Shown: positions 9,060 to 18,713 of the stretch, piece after piece
Numbering within the stretch: the stretch's first letter is position 1
Layout: every line of letters begins with the position of its first letter
Assembly (NCBI RefSeq): GCF_900128985.1
Contig: NZ_FQUC01000006.1
Span: 62,001 to 126,000 of the forward strand
DNA: 64,000 nucleotides
Direction: 5' to 3'
DNA from: Indolivaga macrotermitis
Lineage (GTDB): Bacteria > Bacteroidota > Bacteroidia > Bacteroidales > Dysgonomonadaceae
Translations under genes and position numbers: made by a program
Notes under the pieces: model-generated
Databases searched by the model: none
What the model was told of the DNA's origin: nothing
What the model saw: only the letters and a program-made list of their open reading frames with translations

Positions 9060-9662
9060 TTATTTGAATACTAAAATACGATCTTTTAATGGGGATACTT
9101 CCTTTTCTCCGGGCTTATCTGCAGGTACACCGAATGGCATTTGCGCAATTAGCTTCCAGTTCTTAGACACGTTCCATTCTTTGGCAACCTCATCATCTAT
9201 AATAGGATTATAATGCTGTAAAGAAGCTCCAAAACCAGCATCTTCTAACAATGACCAGACAGAGAACTGATGAATAGCCGATGTCTGAACAGACCATCCG
9301 GGAAAATTATCGCTATATGAAGGAAATGCCTTTTGCAAGCCTTCTACCACCGACTGATCTTCGAAAAATAAAATTGTTCCATAACCAGAGGCAAAAGATC
9401 CGTCTATTTTAGCTTCAGTCTTCTGAAAAGCATCTGCGGATATTTTAGCTTTCAGCACACCTTTTACTATATCCCACAATTTCTTATGATGATCACCCAA
9501 CAATAAAACAACGCGTGTCGACTGAGAATTAAATGCTGATGGTGCATTTGAAACAACAAATTCTATAATCTCTTGTATCTCTTTATCAGAAATTAATGAT
9601 GAATTTGTCAACGAATAATAACTACGACGATGTTTCATCGCCTCTCTAAAACTATTTGCCAT
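9060..9662 (-). CDS. nitroreductase family protein (YdfN/Frm2-type)
   Basis: This 200-residue FMN-dependent oxidoreductase belongs to the short nitroreductase subgroup related to yeast Frm2. Visible landmarks are AMKHRRSYYSLTN at the N-terminus (Arg residues for FMN phosphate), SAFNSQSTRVVLLLGDHH, and the closing QMPFGVPADKPGEKE. Such enzymes reduce nitro-aromatics or quinones with NAD(P)H in the cytosol. I place the start at the ATG at 9662. The frame stays open to 9746, but a TATATTTG promoter box at 9728-9735 would put the transcript start downstream of that longer start, and family members begin near MANSF. It is a single gene, convergent with gldFG. Confidence 0.88.
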   Translation of the reverse strand: MANSFREAMKHRRSYYSLTNSSLISDKEIQEIIEFVVSNAPSAFNSQSTRVVLLLGDHHKKLWDIVKGVLKAKISADAFQKTEAKIDGSFASGYGTILFFEDQSVVEGLQKAFPSYSDNFPGWSVQTSAIHQFSVWSLLEDAGFGASLQHYNPIIDDEVAKEWNVSKNWKLIAQMPFGVPADKPGEKEVSPLKDRILVFK

Positions 9663-9727
9663 GTTTAATTTGTTTTGTAAAATATTAGTATATCCAGTAA
9701 TAGAAAAATGATTCTTTTCTTCTATCA

Positions 9728-9735
9728 CAAATATA
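9728..9735 (-). promoter_or_regulatory. candidate -7 box (TATATTTG) for the nitroreductase gene
   Basis: The minus-strand TATATTTG predicts a transcript start near 9721, about 60 bases before the chosen ATG. Confidence 0.45.
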
Positions 9736-9746
9736 AGAAAAAACAA

Positions 9747-10155
9747 ACTTGTAGCATTTTATTATCTCCTAAATAAACAAAACGCCCTTTAGATTAGCAA
9801 ATAGACATTACGACGATTACCTATCCACCAGAGATACAATATCATTTAGTCACATATACGCTATGAAAAACTAAATAAAATTGATTAATATATCAAAATA
9901 ATATTTCACACCACCTCACCATCCCCAGACAAAACAATCACATATAACACTAAATAACAGCATATTACACAAAACAAACAATATTAAAATATTAAAATAT
10001 CAGCTACGATAAGACTACAGAGATATCTACCAATATGTTTAATAGCATGTTTTTCAATTTTACTTACATTTTGCTATGAACATATCGAAATTTCACCTAC
10101 TTTTACATCATAATAATAACAAAACATAAGTTCAACAATTTAAATATATGACATT
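9747..10155. other. AT-rich intergenic stretch
   Basis: About 400 bases without a gene. It is AT-rich with runs such as AATATTAAAATATTAAAATA near 9980. I see the nitroreductase promoter at its left edge but no convincing promoter box, RNA gene or small ORF for the gene on the right. Confidence 0.4.
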
Positions 10156-10563
10156 ATGAAAGCAAATGTTTTTACTTCAGTTATTGTTGCATTATTTTTA
10201 TTTGTAACTAATTCTTTGGTAGTGAAAGCAGACTCTGACGCTTTACTCTATCATAACGTAGAAAAACAAGACAATGTAGTATCAACTACTTACTTTAAAG
10301 GGGATGGTAAAAGTGAAAATCTAATACCTTTCAAAAAGAAAGTAAATACAATGAACGAACAAGGTCTGTGTGTATCAAAAGTTACATACATTTGGAATTC
10401 CGTTGAAAAGAACTGGTCGCCGGTTGATAAAATGGATTATACATACAATGGTGCAACAGTTGCGAGTGTGACACGCCATTCTTGGAATGAAAAAACTAGA
10501 AATTGGGGAGAAGCTCAACACATATCTTATACCCAAAACGAGGAAAATTTATCTGCTAAATAA
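10156..10563 (+). CDS. small exported DUF3836-like protein
   Basis: This 135-residue protein has a clear signal peptide (MKANVFTSVIVALFLFVTNS, cleavage probably after VKA at about residue 25). The mature part is short and polar. It contains a repeated Trp/Tyr pattern, VTYIWNSVEKNWSPVDK then VTRHSWNEKTRNWGEA, spaced about 35 residues apart, as in the Bacteroidetes DUF3836 family. No function is known for that family. The paired WN..K.W motifs suggest a small beta-sheet domain built from two repeats, in the periplasm or outside the cell. It is a single gene with its own terminator. Confidence 0.7.
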   Translation: MKANVFTSVIVALFLFVTNSLVVKADSDALLYHNVEKQDNVVSTTYFKGDGKSENLIPFKKKVNTMNEQGLCVSKVTYIWNSVEKNWSPVDKMDYTYNGATVASVTRHSWNEKTRNWGEAQHISYTQNEENLSAK

Positions 10564-10601
10564 GTAAGCTACTTTAAATTTCACTTAATTATATAAATAG
10601 G

Positions 10602-10635
10602 CTAGGTCTGCTGTGAAGTAGACCTAGTTTTTTTT
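10602..10635 (+). terminator. terminator with AGGTCT/AGACCT arms
   Basis: CTAGGTCT and AGACCTAG pair around a 10-nt loop and are followed by nine T residues. The arms contain the same AGGTCT / AGACCT halves as the dispersed palindrome. The recQ stop codon (CTA on this strand, 10624-10626) lies inside the right arm. Confidence 0.85.
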
Positions 10636-12537
10636 ATTACTGATAGTCAATCCTCCGTCTGACATAGAATAAATACCTCTATCTGACTGAAAGCGTATCA
10701 CTCTCAGTATGTGATCTTTTGAATAACCTGAAAGTGTATCAATTATATCATCGACAGCTAAACTTTGTGATTCGGTTAATAATGAATTTATTGAATTCGT
10801 AATTTCTTCAAATATATAGTTAGTGACACCCGAATCGTTTTTAGACAAACAAACATCACAATATCCGCAATCAGAACTATTCTTTTCGCCAAAATAAGAC
10901 AATAACATCCTGCTCCGGCAGACTCCGGTATGTTCTACATAGTCTATGATTCCCGATATACGCTTTGTAAACCGTTCTTTTCTTACCTCATATACACTTT
11001 TGGGTATAACAATATACTTGAGCGACAAACGGGATTGCGTATAAACAATAAAAGGAGTTTTTTTAAATGGAATATAATCTATAATTCTTCTTTTACTCAA
11101 TACCTTAAGCATTTCGTATACTTCTTTCCGGCTTTTTTGCAGATGTATACCAATCTCTCCTTCATTTATATTTACATAGTCGGCAAAAAGGCCTGTATAT
11201 AAACGTAAGATGATATTTATCAAAAGTTCGTAATCCCTATCAAAATCATATTTATACAACTCATCCCGATATACAGAGAAAATAAGCCTCGATTTATTAT
11301 CCGCTTCATCCGTATATTCGATATAGCCAGCCAGATCCAATATTTTCAGAGCATTATGTGTCGGCAAAATGGGGAATTTGTAAGTCGCACAAAACAGATG
11401 CAGGTTAAAGTCATAAACCATATCCAAACCAGAACCTTCCGCTATCTGAAAAAAATAGGCCAATGTTTCATACACATTCACCACAAAATCTCTTTCGGGA
11501 TATTCATCTGCGATACGTTTCTTAAGCTTTGTACTGTCTGTTTTATTGTAAAGGATTATAGCATAGGCTTTCTGCTCATCCCGGCCTGCCCGGCCTGCTT
11601 CCTGATAATATTCCTCGATTGAATTGGGAAGATCCATATGCACCACAAGCCTTACATCGGGCTTATCTATCCCCATCCCGAAAGCATTAGTAGATACTAT
11701 TACTCTACATTCATTATTTTTCCAAGCATTTTGCCTCAATGTTTTCTCATACGAGGGCAAACCCGCATGATAATAAGCCGAAGAAAATCCATTTTTTTCG
11801 AGATCTGCCGATATTTCTTTTGTCCTTAAACGGCTACGCACATAAACTATAGCAGAACCTTGCGTTTTAGAAAGAATTTGTATAAGTGAGGCCAACTTAT
11901 TGTCGGTATAACGGACAATATAGGCCAAATTCTTCCGCTCGAAGCTTTTCCTGAAAACATTCTTTTCTTTAAATCCGAGAGTATCCTGTATATCGTCAAT
12001 AACTTCAGGTGTAGCTGTTGCCGTTAATGCTAAGACAGGCACACCGGGCAACTGTTCCCTTACTGTAGCAATATTCATATACGAAGGACGGAAATCGTAT
12101 CCCCACTGAGAGATACAATGCGCCTCATCCACCGCCAGCATGCAGATATGCATGTCTTTCAACTTTGTCTGGAATAATCTTGTTCCAAGACGTTCGGGTG
12201 AGATATAAAGAAATTTGTAATCGCCGAGTATCGCATTCTCCAGAGTCGTTATAATCTCGTTATGAGTCATACCCGAATAAATAGCCAAAGCCTTTATTCC
12301 TTTACTCTTCAGATTATCAACCTGATCTTTCATCAAGGCTATAAGAGGTGTTATTACCAGGCATAATCCATCAAGAGCTAACGCCGGTACCTGAAAAGTG
12401 ATAGATTTCCCTCCTCCGGTAGGCATTAGCCCCAAAGTATCTTTGCCTGTATAGACCGACTTTATTATATCTTCCTGTAAAGGACGAAAGCGATCATACC
12501 CCCAATATTGATAAAGTATTTGATGAAAAATATCCAC
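10624..12537 (-). CDS. recQ: ATP-dependent DNA helicase RecQ
   Basis: This is a 637-residue superfamily 2 helicase that unwinds DNA 3' to 5' in recombination repair. Motifs in order: MPTGGGKSITFQVP (Walker A), VDEAHCISQWGYDFRPSY (DEAH box and RecQ aromatic loop), ALTATATPEV, and SIEEYYQEAGRAGRDE (motif VI). The RQC zinc cysteines sit in CRSRMLLSYFG and CGYCDVCL. The tail is not a clear HRDC domain. The order on this strand is recJ, then a metallo-hydrolase, then recQ, and RecJ and RecQ act together in gap repair. A 143-bp gap carrying a palindrome element separates recQ from the hydrolase gene, so it may have its own promoter. Confidence 0.96.
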   Translation of the reverse strand: MDIFHQILYQYWGYDRFRPLQEDIIKSVYTGKDTLGLMPTGGGKSITFQVPALALDGLCLVITPLIALMKDQVDNLKSKGIKALAIYSGMTHNEIITTLENAILGDYKFLYISPERLGTRLFQTKLKDMHICMLAVDEAHCISQWGYDFRPSYMNIATVREQLPGVPVLALTATATPEVIDDIQDTLGFKEKNVFRKSFERKNLAYIVRYTDNKLASLIQILSKTQGSAIVYVRSRLRTKEISADLEKNGFSSAYYHAGLPSYEKTLRQNAWKNNECRVIVSTNAFGMGIDKPDVRLVVHMDLPNSIEEYYQEAGRAGRDEQKAYAIILYNKTDSTKLKKRIADEYPERDFVVNVYETLAYFFQIAEGSGLDMVYDFNLHLFCATYKFPILPTHNALKILDLAGYIEYTDEADNKSRLIFSVYRDELYKYDFDRDYELLINIILRLYTGLFADYVNINEGEIGIHLQKSRKEVYEMLKVLSKRRIIDYIPFKKTPFIVYTQSRLSLKYIVIPKSVYEVRKERFTKRISGIIDYVEHTGVCRSRMLLSYFGEKNSSDCGYCDVCLSKNDSGVTNYIFEEITNSINSLLTESQSLAVDDIIDTLSGYSKDHILRVIRFQSDRGIYSMSDGGLTISNKKN

Positions 12538-12561
12538 TTCGATATTATCTCTGGAGTATAT

Positions 12562-12608
12562 TAAGGTCTCAGACCTTTTTACTGGTTTTGTAAGTAAAAC
12601 AAGAATAA
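12562..12608. repeat. long copy of the AGGTCTnAGACCT element, copy 2
   Basis: The core AGGTCTCAGACCT is at 12564-12576. It continues into a T-run and an inverted repeat, GTTTTGTAAGTAAAAC. About 45 bases match the copy at 21297 with roughly three differences. It lies 25 bases upstream of the recQ start, in inverted orientation relative to that gene. Confidence 0.85.
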
Positions 12609-12680
12609 TCCGTTATGCTCCGAAAACATATTGTTAAATACTTACTTTGCTTTAAAACAACAACAATAGAGTGACTTCTC

Positions 12681-13493
12681 TTATTCCTTACTAGACATCG
12701 GGCGCACCAGAATTTTAATATCTGTATCTTTCAGTGCCTTCTCGATATTCTTATCATTAAAGTCCGAAAAATGATATGGATACAGATACACGGGTTTAAC
12801 CCTCGTTGCTGCATCTACAAACATGTCGTCTGTCATAGTATATGGCAAATTCTTTGGAAGAAAAGCGATATATATATCTTTTAGATTGTCCATTTCCGGA
12901 ATATTTTCTGTATCACCGGCAATATACACTTTTTTGCCTCCTATAGTAAGCACATATCCGTTACCTCTTCCTTTAGGGTGATAATATTCTCCTTCCGGAT
13001 TTTTATTTACAATATTGTAAGCAGGTACAGCCTCTATTGCTATACTATCGAAAACAGTTTTACCTCCGTTATTAATAGCCTCACCATGTCCAAGAATGTC
13101 TTTCACAACCTTAGATGATATAAAGTGAGTATCCGCTTTTTTTATTTTATTGATTGCCGCCGTATCCAGATGATCGAAATGTTCGTGAGTCAACAATATC
13201 AAATCTGCCTTAGGTTGAACCGAATAATCGGCAACTTCCGAATAGGGATCGACATGTATAATTTTGCCTTTATATGTTAACACAAGCGAAGCATGCCCCA
13301 ACAATGATACATTCAATTCACCGTTATCTGTAATATATGTATCAGTACTAATTATAGGTGCTTCCTCTTTTGCCATAGTATCCAAATATGTTGAAGCATT
13401 ACTATTTGTTTCATTCTTTTTATCAGTCGAACAAGCCATAAAAACAGATGTTGCGAATAGAGCGGCAAGTATAAATGTTGTCGTTATTTTCAT
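12681..13493 (-). CDS. lipoprotein metallo-beta-lactamase-fold hydrolase (UlaG-like)
   Basis: This 270-residue protein opens with a lipoprotein signal (LFATSVFMAC, Cys at about residue 20), so it is probably anchored in the envelope. The mature domain has the MBL metal motif LLTHEHFDHLDTAA, a later GGKKVYIAGDTE segment with the bridging Asp, and a final YHFSDFN histidine. This is the arrangement of the COG2220/UlaG branch. The substrate is unknown. The gene lies 20 bases after the recJ stop on the same strand, so the two are probably co-transcribed. An exported hydrolase between recJ and recQ is an odd partner; the link may be only positional. Confidence 0.85.
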   Translation of the reverse strand: MKITTTFILAALFATSVFMACSTDKKNETNSNASTYLDTMAKEEAPIISTDTYITDNGELNVSLLGHASLVLTYKGKIIHVDPYSEVADYSVQPKADLILLTHEHFDHLDTAAINKIKKADTHFISSKVVKDILGHGEAINNGGKTVFDSIAIEAVPAYNIVNKNPEGEYYHPKGRGNGYVLTIGGKKVYIAGDTENIPEMDNLKDIYIAFLPKNLPYTMTDDMFVDAATRVKPVYLYPYHFSDFNDKNIEKALKDTDIKILVRPMSSKE

Positions 13494-13513
13494 TTATCTT
13501 CAATTTAAATTAA

Positions 13514-15238
13514 TTAAGTAAATTGTCCTTTATCAATATCTTTTATATAAAGCTGGGTATTGGTCTTTCCATTATGAATATTCTGCTCGAGAGTATAACA
13601 TACATCGAACATATCGGTTTTTACCAACTGGTAATTATCGCTTTGTCTGAATGCAATACCATGAATCAATGCACTGCTGGTAGCATCAAACATATCGAGT
13701 TTGATATGCAGATGGTCTTTTCCGACCAGTTTACTGGTTCCATAATCGCTTACATTGCGGGTTACAAAAACAGGATTCAGGTTCTCGGGGCCGAAAGGCG
13801 CAAATTTATTCAAATCCGAAACAAATTTAGCGTCTATATCTTTAAATGTCAGTTCTGCATCAATATCTATCTGCGGACACATCATTTCGGGAGCAATCAA
13901 CTCAACTGACATAGCTTCGAAACGCCTTTTAAACTCGGGTAGATTTTCTTCTTTCAAAGAGAGTCCTGCTGCATATGTATGCCCGCCAAAGTTTTCAAGA
14001 ATATCTTTACATGCCTCTATTGCCTTATATACATCAAAGCCCATTACCGACCGTGCCGATCCTGTGATCAGGTCATTCGACTTAGTGAGTACTACAGCCG
14101 GCCTATAATATTTTTCCGTAATTCGTGAAGCAACAATACCTATTACACCCTTGTGCCAGTTTTCGTTATAAATAACGATACTGTTCACTTTACCAATTTC
14201 TAACGAAGATTCTATAAATCCTGTTGCTTCGTCAGTTATACGCTTATCAAGTTCGCGACGGTTATCGTTGTAATGGTCTATATTTTCACTTTTAACCCGT
14301 GCATCTTGCGATGAATTTGCCAAAAGCAGATCTACAGCCTCTTTTCCGTTCATCATCCTGCCCGAAGCATTAATGCGTGGACCTATTTTGAACACTATAT
14401 CGCTCACTGTTATTGCCTTATGGCTTAAACCGCATATATCGATTATTCCTTTCAATCCCATACTGGGATTATTATTCAATTGTTTAAGTCCAAAATGAGT
14501 TAACACCCGATTCTCTCCCGTCAAAGGGACAATATCAGATGCTATACTTAAAGCAACTAAATCCAATAAGTCTAATAATTCGCTAAAATCAATCTTATTG
14601 TTTTGAGCTAATGCCTGCGCCAGCTTAAAACCTACCCCACAACCCGAAAGATGCTCGTAAGGATAAACGGAATCCGATCGTTTCGCATCTACAACAGCCA
14701 CAGCATCGGGCAATGTTTCATCTGGCATATGATGATCACATATTATAAAATCTATCCCTTTGCTTTTGGCATATTCGACCTTTTCAATCGATTTTATTCC
14801 ACAATCGAGTGCAACAATCAACTTTACATCGGTACTCGATGCGTAGTCAATCCCCTGCTCCGAAATACCATATCCCTCATCATATCTGTCAGGAATATAA
14901 TAATCGAGGTTTGTTGTGAATTTTCTTAAAAACTTGTAGACTAACGCAACTGCCGTTGTACCATCCACATCATAATCACCATATACCAAGATACGCTCTT
15001 TCTGTCCCAAAGCTTTTTCTATCCTTTTCACCGCTTTATCCATATCGGGCAGTAAAAAAGGATCATGAAGATTTTTCAAGTTCGGATGAAAGAATCTATC
15101 AGCTTCATCTACAGTATCTATACCACGCTGTATCAGCAATTGGCATAGAGCAGGGTGTAAATTCATCTGTTTAGCTAGTTCATCTTTCCGTTCTGTATCT
15201 CTGGGTGTTAATGGTTCGTAATTCCATCTGTAAATCAT
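13514..15238 (-). CDS. recJ: single-stranded-DNA-specific exonuclease RecJ
   Basis: RecJ degrades single-stranded DNA 5' to 3' during recombination and mismatch repair. The DHH-family motifs are visible: LVYGDYDVDGTTAVAL (motif I), VALDCGI, IICDHHMPDE (the DHH motif), and the DHHA1 motif FGGHTYAAGLSL. An OB-fold region (SKLVGKDHLHIKL) lies near the end. I place the start at the ATG at 15238 (MIYRWNYEPL, 574 residues). The frame is open for 25 more residues, but those are unlike the family and RecJ proteins of the group begin close to this Trp-Asn. It heads the recJ / MBL hydrolase / recQ run. Confidence 0.95.
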   Translation of the reverse strand: MIYRWNYEPLTPRDTERKDELAKQMNLHPALCQLLIQRGIDTVDEADRFFHPNLKNLHDPFLLPDMDKAVKRIEKALGQKERILVYGDYDVDGTTAVALVYKFLRKFTTNLDYYIPDRYDEGYGISEQGIDYASSTDVKLIVALDCGIKSIEKVEYAKSKGIDFIICDHHMPDETLPDAVAVVDAKRSDSVYPYEHLSGCGVGFKLAQALAQNNKIDFSELLDLLDLVALSIASDIVPLTGENRVLTHFGLKQLNNNPSMGLKGIIDICGLSHKAITVSDIVFKIGPRINASGRMMNGKEAVDLLLANSSQDARVKSENIDHYNDNRRELDKRITDEATGFIESSLEIGKVNSIVIYNENWHKGVIGIVASRITEKYYRPAVVLTKSNDLITGSARSVMGFDVYKAIEACKDILENFGGHTYAAGLSLKEENLPEFKRRFEAMSVELIAPEMMCPQIDIDAELTFKDIDAKFVSDLNKFAPFGPENLNPVFVTRNVSDYGTSKLVGKDHLHIKLDMFDATSSALIHGIAFRQSDNYQLVKTDMFDVCYTLEQNIHNGKTNTQLYIKDIDKGQFT

Positions 15239-15463
15239 TATATATTTGTTTTTCTTTTCCTGTCGCGGGGAGATTCGATCGACCTCCGAAACTTCTATCT
15301 CAAAGCATTCCAAAGCAAGTCACTTTTCATATGCTTACCAAGAAGTATAATACGTAAAGATAGTACTTAATATATAACAACAGACAGATTGCAGAAGTTT
15401 TTATTGAAGAAAAATTTCAAAAAGTTGGCAGATAAGAATATATAAATACCCGATCTGTAAGAG

Positions 15464-17863
15464 TTAAAACTCCGCTACAATTTTGAAATTTATCTGACGT
15501 CCAGTCAAATAGTTCGGTACAGCATATTGCTGGTTAAAAACGTCATTTATCCAATAATACGAATTAGTATTTTTGATATCAAATAGATTAAATATATCTG
15601 CACCTAACCATATATTTTTGAACGATCCGCAGAATGCGCTTCTGTTCCTTATATCGAAGCTTTCACCCAGAACCTGCCATGCAAAACCGATATCAACTCT
15701 CTTGTAAGCCGGAGTACGGAATACATCGGAACTGATAAATCCTGAATTTGGAGGCGTTTGAGGTAATCCTTGGGAAAGACTTGCACTCAGATTCATTGTC
15801 AGCCGTTCGATACCGGGAAAATAATCCCTGAAAAAGAACGACAAATTATATCCCTGATCTGTAGGCAACGGTGCTTTTATACCATCAACTTCCTGCTGTG
15901 TTTTCATTAACGAAAGACTTATCCAGCTATCAGTCCCTTTGATAAACTCCCCGAAAAGCTTCATATCCAACCCCATTGCATACCCTTTTCCCGAATTCTC
16001 ACCGGAATATCGAATTTTCACATTATCAACTGTGTATGGAACCAAATCCGTCAAATGTTTATAATATACCTCGCTTGTAAACTTAAAGGGGCGATCTGCT
16101 GCCGTAAATTTATAGTCTCCTCCCAGTACAAACTGTAAAGATTTCTGAGACTTGATATCTTTATTGAGTTCTATCACCGAATTGCCGTCAGTAGTTACTA
16201 TCCGTTGATATTCCTTATAAAAAGGTGCCTGATAATACAAACCTGTTGCGAAACGCAGCACGAACGAACTACTGGGAACATACGCCAGTGAAGCGCGGGG
16301 GCTTATTATCGTTTCTTTATTAAAAGTCCAATGACTGAAACGGACTCCGGCATTAAGATAGAAAAGGCTTTCGCCCGCAGTAAAGCGATAGGTATCTTGC
16401 ACATATCCGGAATACCGGTTAGAGTTAATCGAATTATCGCCTCTCTGATTTGTGTAAACACTAACCAAATTCGGTACATTGGGGATTGAATATCCGGCAG
16501 AGTCACGGACTGTCCATTCTTTGATTTTATCTTCGATCTTTTCCTTTTGAAAAGTAAAACCCCATTTTATATCGTGATTATTAAACTTAAATGAACCCGA
16601 ATGGCTAAGCGTTGATACATCAGCATTCAGTTTATTACGGGCATGCTCCAAATATGAGCCTATTGCCAGCAGGCTTCCATTCTGATCTTCGACCCCACCC
16701 GACTCGAGTCCGGCATCCGTTAGCTGATATTCGCCGGAGATATCGTATCGTTCATACTCCCGGGTAGAGAATGCAGAACCCGAGAATCCTAATTCCAAAT
16801 TTTCGGTCAGCTTGCCTTTCAGGCTCAAAGCCCCGAAATAAGTAAGGAACTTATCGTGCTCCCAACCATCAAAATATACTTTGAAGTTTTTCGAATCACT
16901 CATCGATCCGTATTTGGTTTCTCTGCTTTGTGGAGTAAATTTAAAGACATTACTTGATAAGTTTCCGAGAAAGCTTACTTCCCATTTCGGTGCTATCTTG
17001 AATGTCATATATGTTTGAGCATCTATAAATTCGGGATCGTATTCCGCTTCCGTATCAGTAGTGCCTAATAAATTTTTAGTCGTTTTATACCTGAATCCTG
17101 TAATTTGAGAAAATCTTCCGGTTGAACTTCCGATATATGCGTTGGCTCCCAATAAGCTTCCAGAAACCATTGCCTCAAATTCGGTAGGTTGTTTGTAGGT
17201 AATATCAAGAACCGAAGACATCTTGTCTCCATAAGAAGCATCAAAACCTCCGGTAGAAAATTTCACATCTTTAGTCATACTCGGATTCAAAAAGCTAAGA
17301 CCTTCCTGTTGTGCCGACCTGATCAGCAAGGGTCTGTAAATTTCAATCCCATTCACATACACCAGATTTTCATCGTAATTACCACCCCGTACCGAATACT
17401 GATTACTCAATTCATTGGTTTTACTAACCCCGCTTTCCATCGATATACGAGCTTCGATAGAAGGATCGGTCAACAGATTAGAGTTACCCAATTCTATCTT
17501 CCCCATTGTATTAGTCTGCGCCTGAGAACCGGTGACAGTTACTTCTTCCAGCACCTTTTCGCGAAGCATGATATTTACAACCATATTGCCGGAAACTTTC
17601 TCTATTTTCCGTTCTGCTTTCTGATAGCCCAAAGATGAAAATTCGAGAGTAATAGAATCTCCCATAGGCACTGTTATCTGATACTTTCCCTGTCCATTGG
17701 TAAAATCGCCTGATATGGAACCTTTGATCGATACCCTCACAAAATCAACCGGCTTATTATCGAAATTTGTCACAGTTCCACTTATCTTAGCTTGTTGTGC
17801 TGTAGCTAAAGATACCGTTGCGAACAGAAATAAAAATATATATAAAATTTGTTTTGCTGTCAT
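15464..17863 (-). CDS. TonB-dependent outer-membrane receptor
   Basis: This 799-residue outer-membrane transporter starts with a signal peptide (residues 1-22, ending SLATAQ) and a carboxypeptidase-like regulatory domain (KISGTVTNFDNKPVDFVRV). The plug follows, with SVRGGNYDENLVYVNGIEIY. The rest is a beta-barrel ending in a terminal strand, RQINFKIVAEF, with the expected final Phe. No SusD gene is adjacent and no TonB or ExbBD genes flank it, so it is not a Sus-type pair. The plug motif VNGIEIYRPLL is of the kind found in siderophore/metal or peptide receptors, but the ligand cannot be predicted. The gene is divergent from the oxidoreductase operon, with a 486-bp gap. Confidence 0.92.
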   Translation of the reverse strand: MTAKQILYIFLFLFATVSLATAQQAKISGTVTNFDNKPVDFVRVSIKGSISGDFTNGQGKYQITVPMGDSITLEFSSLGYQKAERKIEKVSGNMVVNIMLREKVLEEVTVTGSQAQTNTMGKIELGNSNLLTDPSIEARISMESGVSKTNELSNQYSVRGGNYDENLVYVNGIEIYRPLLIRSAQQEGLSFLNPSMTKDVKFSTGGFDASYGDKMSSVLDITYKQPTEFEAMVSGSLLGANAYIGSSTGRFSQITGFRYKTTKNLLGTTDTEAEYDPEFIDAQTYMTFKIAPKWEVSFLGNLSSNVFKFTPQSRETKYGSMSDSKNFKVYFDGWEHDKFLTYFGALSLKGKLTENLELGFSGSAFSTREYERYDISGEYQLTDAGLESGGVEDQNGSLLAIGSYLEHARNKLNADVSTLSHSGSFKFNNHDIKWGFTFQKEKIEDKIKEWTVRDSAGYSIPNVPNLVSVYTNQRGDNSINSNRYSGYVQDTYRFTAGESLFYLNAGVRFSHWTFNKETIISPRASLAYVPSSSFVLRFATGLYYQAPFYKEYQRIVTTDGNSVIELNKDIKSQKSLQFVLGGDYKFTAADRPFKFTSEVYYKHLTDLVPYTVDNVKIRYSGENSGKGYAMGLDMKLFGEFIKGTDSWISLSLMKTQQEVDGIKAPLPTDQGYNLSFFFRDYFPGIERLTMNLSASLSQGLPQTPPNSGFISSDVFRTPAYKRVDIGFAWQVLGESFDIRNRSAFCGSFKNIWLGADIFNLFDIKNTNSYYWINDVFNQQYAVPNYLTGRQINFKIVAEF

Positions 17864-17989
17864 CTATTCAGATTATGAAATTAGATTTTCCCTATCTAGC
17901 CGTCCTTATTATTAACATCATCAATGATGAACTATAAATATTCAACAGTGTTATATAACATGTATTTAGGTAAAAATACCCTAAGTTCA

Positions 17990-17997
17990 CAAAGTTA
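17990..17997 (-). promoter_or_regulatory. candidate -7 box (TAACTTTG) for the TonB-dependent receptor
   Basis: The minus-strand TAACTTTG fits TAnnTTTG and would give a leader of about 120 bases. Apart from this box, the one at 18238 and a half palindrome at 18306, the gap 17864-18349 shows nothing I can name. Confidence 0.45.
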
Positions 17998-18237
17998 ATC
18001 TATATTTTGAATATTTTCATGTCAATTTTATGATGAAACTTCAGGTAAAAAATATATTAGTATCATATATCCGGGATAAAAGAAACTTCATTCCGGAATA
18101 TTTCTCCGACATCCAAATCAAATATCTATAGCCAAACCTCCTATATGATTGGAGTTTAAGTCTATTCATAAAAGATTCGTTAACATTCTGTTAAGAACTT
18201 TATGATCGAATAAACCCGAAATGCAATATTATTAATT

Positions 18238-18245
18238 TAACTTTG
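18238..18245 (+). promoter_or_regulatory. candidate -7 box (TAACTTTG) for the oxidoreductase operon
   Basis: TAACTTTG matches TAnnTTTG about 105 bases before the first gene of the operon. Confidence 0.5.
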
Positions 18246-18302
18246 CACACATAGATATAGGAAAATCTAAAAGGTACTCATTAAACAATAGTACATATTT
18301 AT

Positions 18303-18315
18303 AATTCTGAGACCT
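18303..18315. repeat. degenerate AGGTCTnAGACCT site
   Basis: AATTCTGAGACCT keeps 11 of 13 positions of the palindrome; the right half is intact. It lies 35 bases before the ferredoxin gene. Confidence 0.4.
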
Positions 18316-18349
18316 GATTTAATTTGACAACTATCACTTAAATTAAGAA

Positions 18350-18598
18350 ATGGCTAAAGTTAAAGGAACAGTAGTGGTCGATGTAGAACGCTGCAAAGGC
18401 TGTGACTTATGCGTAGTATCCTGTCCTTGTGATGTTTTAGAACTACAACCGCGGGAGGTAAACCAAAAAGGCTACCATTACGTATATATGAAGAACGAAG
18501 ATGCTTGTATCGGATGCGCCAATTGTGGATATGTTTGCCCCGATGCCTGTCTGACGATATACAAACAAAAAAATATAACCACTGATACAGCAAAATAA
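18350..18598 (+). CDS. vorD: 2-oxoacid:ferredoxin oxidoreductase, delta (2x[4Fe-4S]) subunit
   Basis: This 82-residue ferredoxin-like subunit carries two complete [4Fe-4S] motifs, CKGCDLCVVSCP and CIGCANCGYVCP, arranged as in bacterial-type 8Fe ferredoxins. In the four-subunit 2-oxoacid oxidoreductases it passes electrons from the thiamine-bound intermediate to free ferredoxin. The genes for the alpha, beta and gamma subunits follow directly on the same strand, in the order delta, alpha, beta, gamma. The 115-bp gap to the alpha gene is AT-rich and shows no terminator. The substrate (2-oxoglutarate or a branched-chain 2-oxoacid) cannot be decided here, so the vor symbol is by family habit. Confidence 0.9.
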   Translation: MAKVKGTVVVDVERCKGCDLCVVSCPCDVLELQPREVNQKGYHYVYMKNEDACIGCANCGYVCPDACLTIYKQKNITTDTAK

Positions 18599-18713
18599 TT
18601 TGTTGTATCTTTTTATTTTTAGGCAGTATCTTAGTTGTCTGATTAACGAATAATCATATCGTAAGTCTTTCGATATAGTTCTGTCTTTTGTAAAAAACGA
18701 TCAATGTTACATT

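Noticed and set aside
17189-17638. Open frame of 149 codons antisense to the TonB-dependent receptor
   Set aside because: It is a shadow of the plug-domain coding sequence, with no domain or signal of its own.
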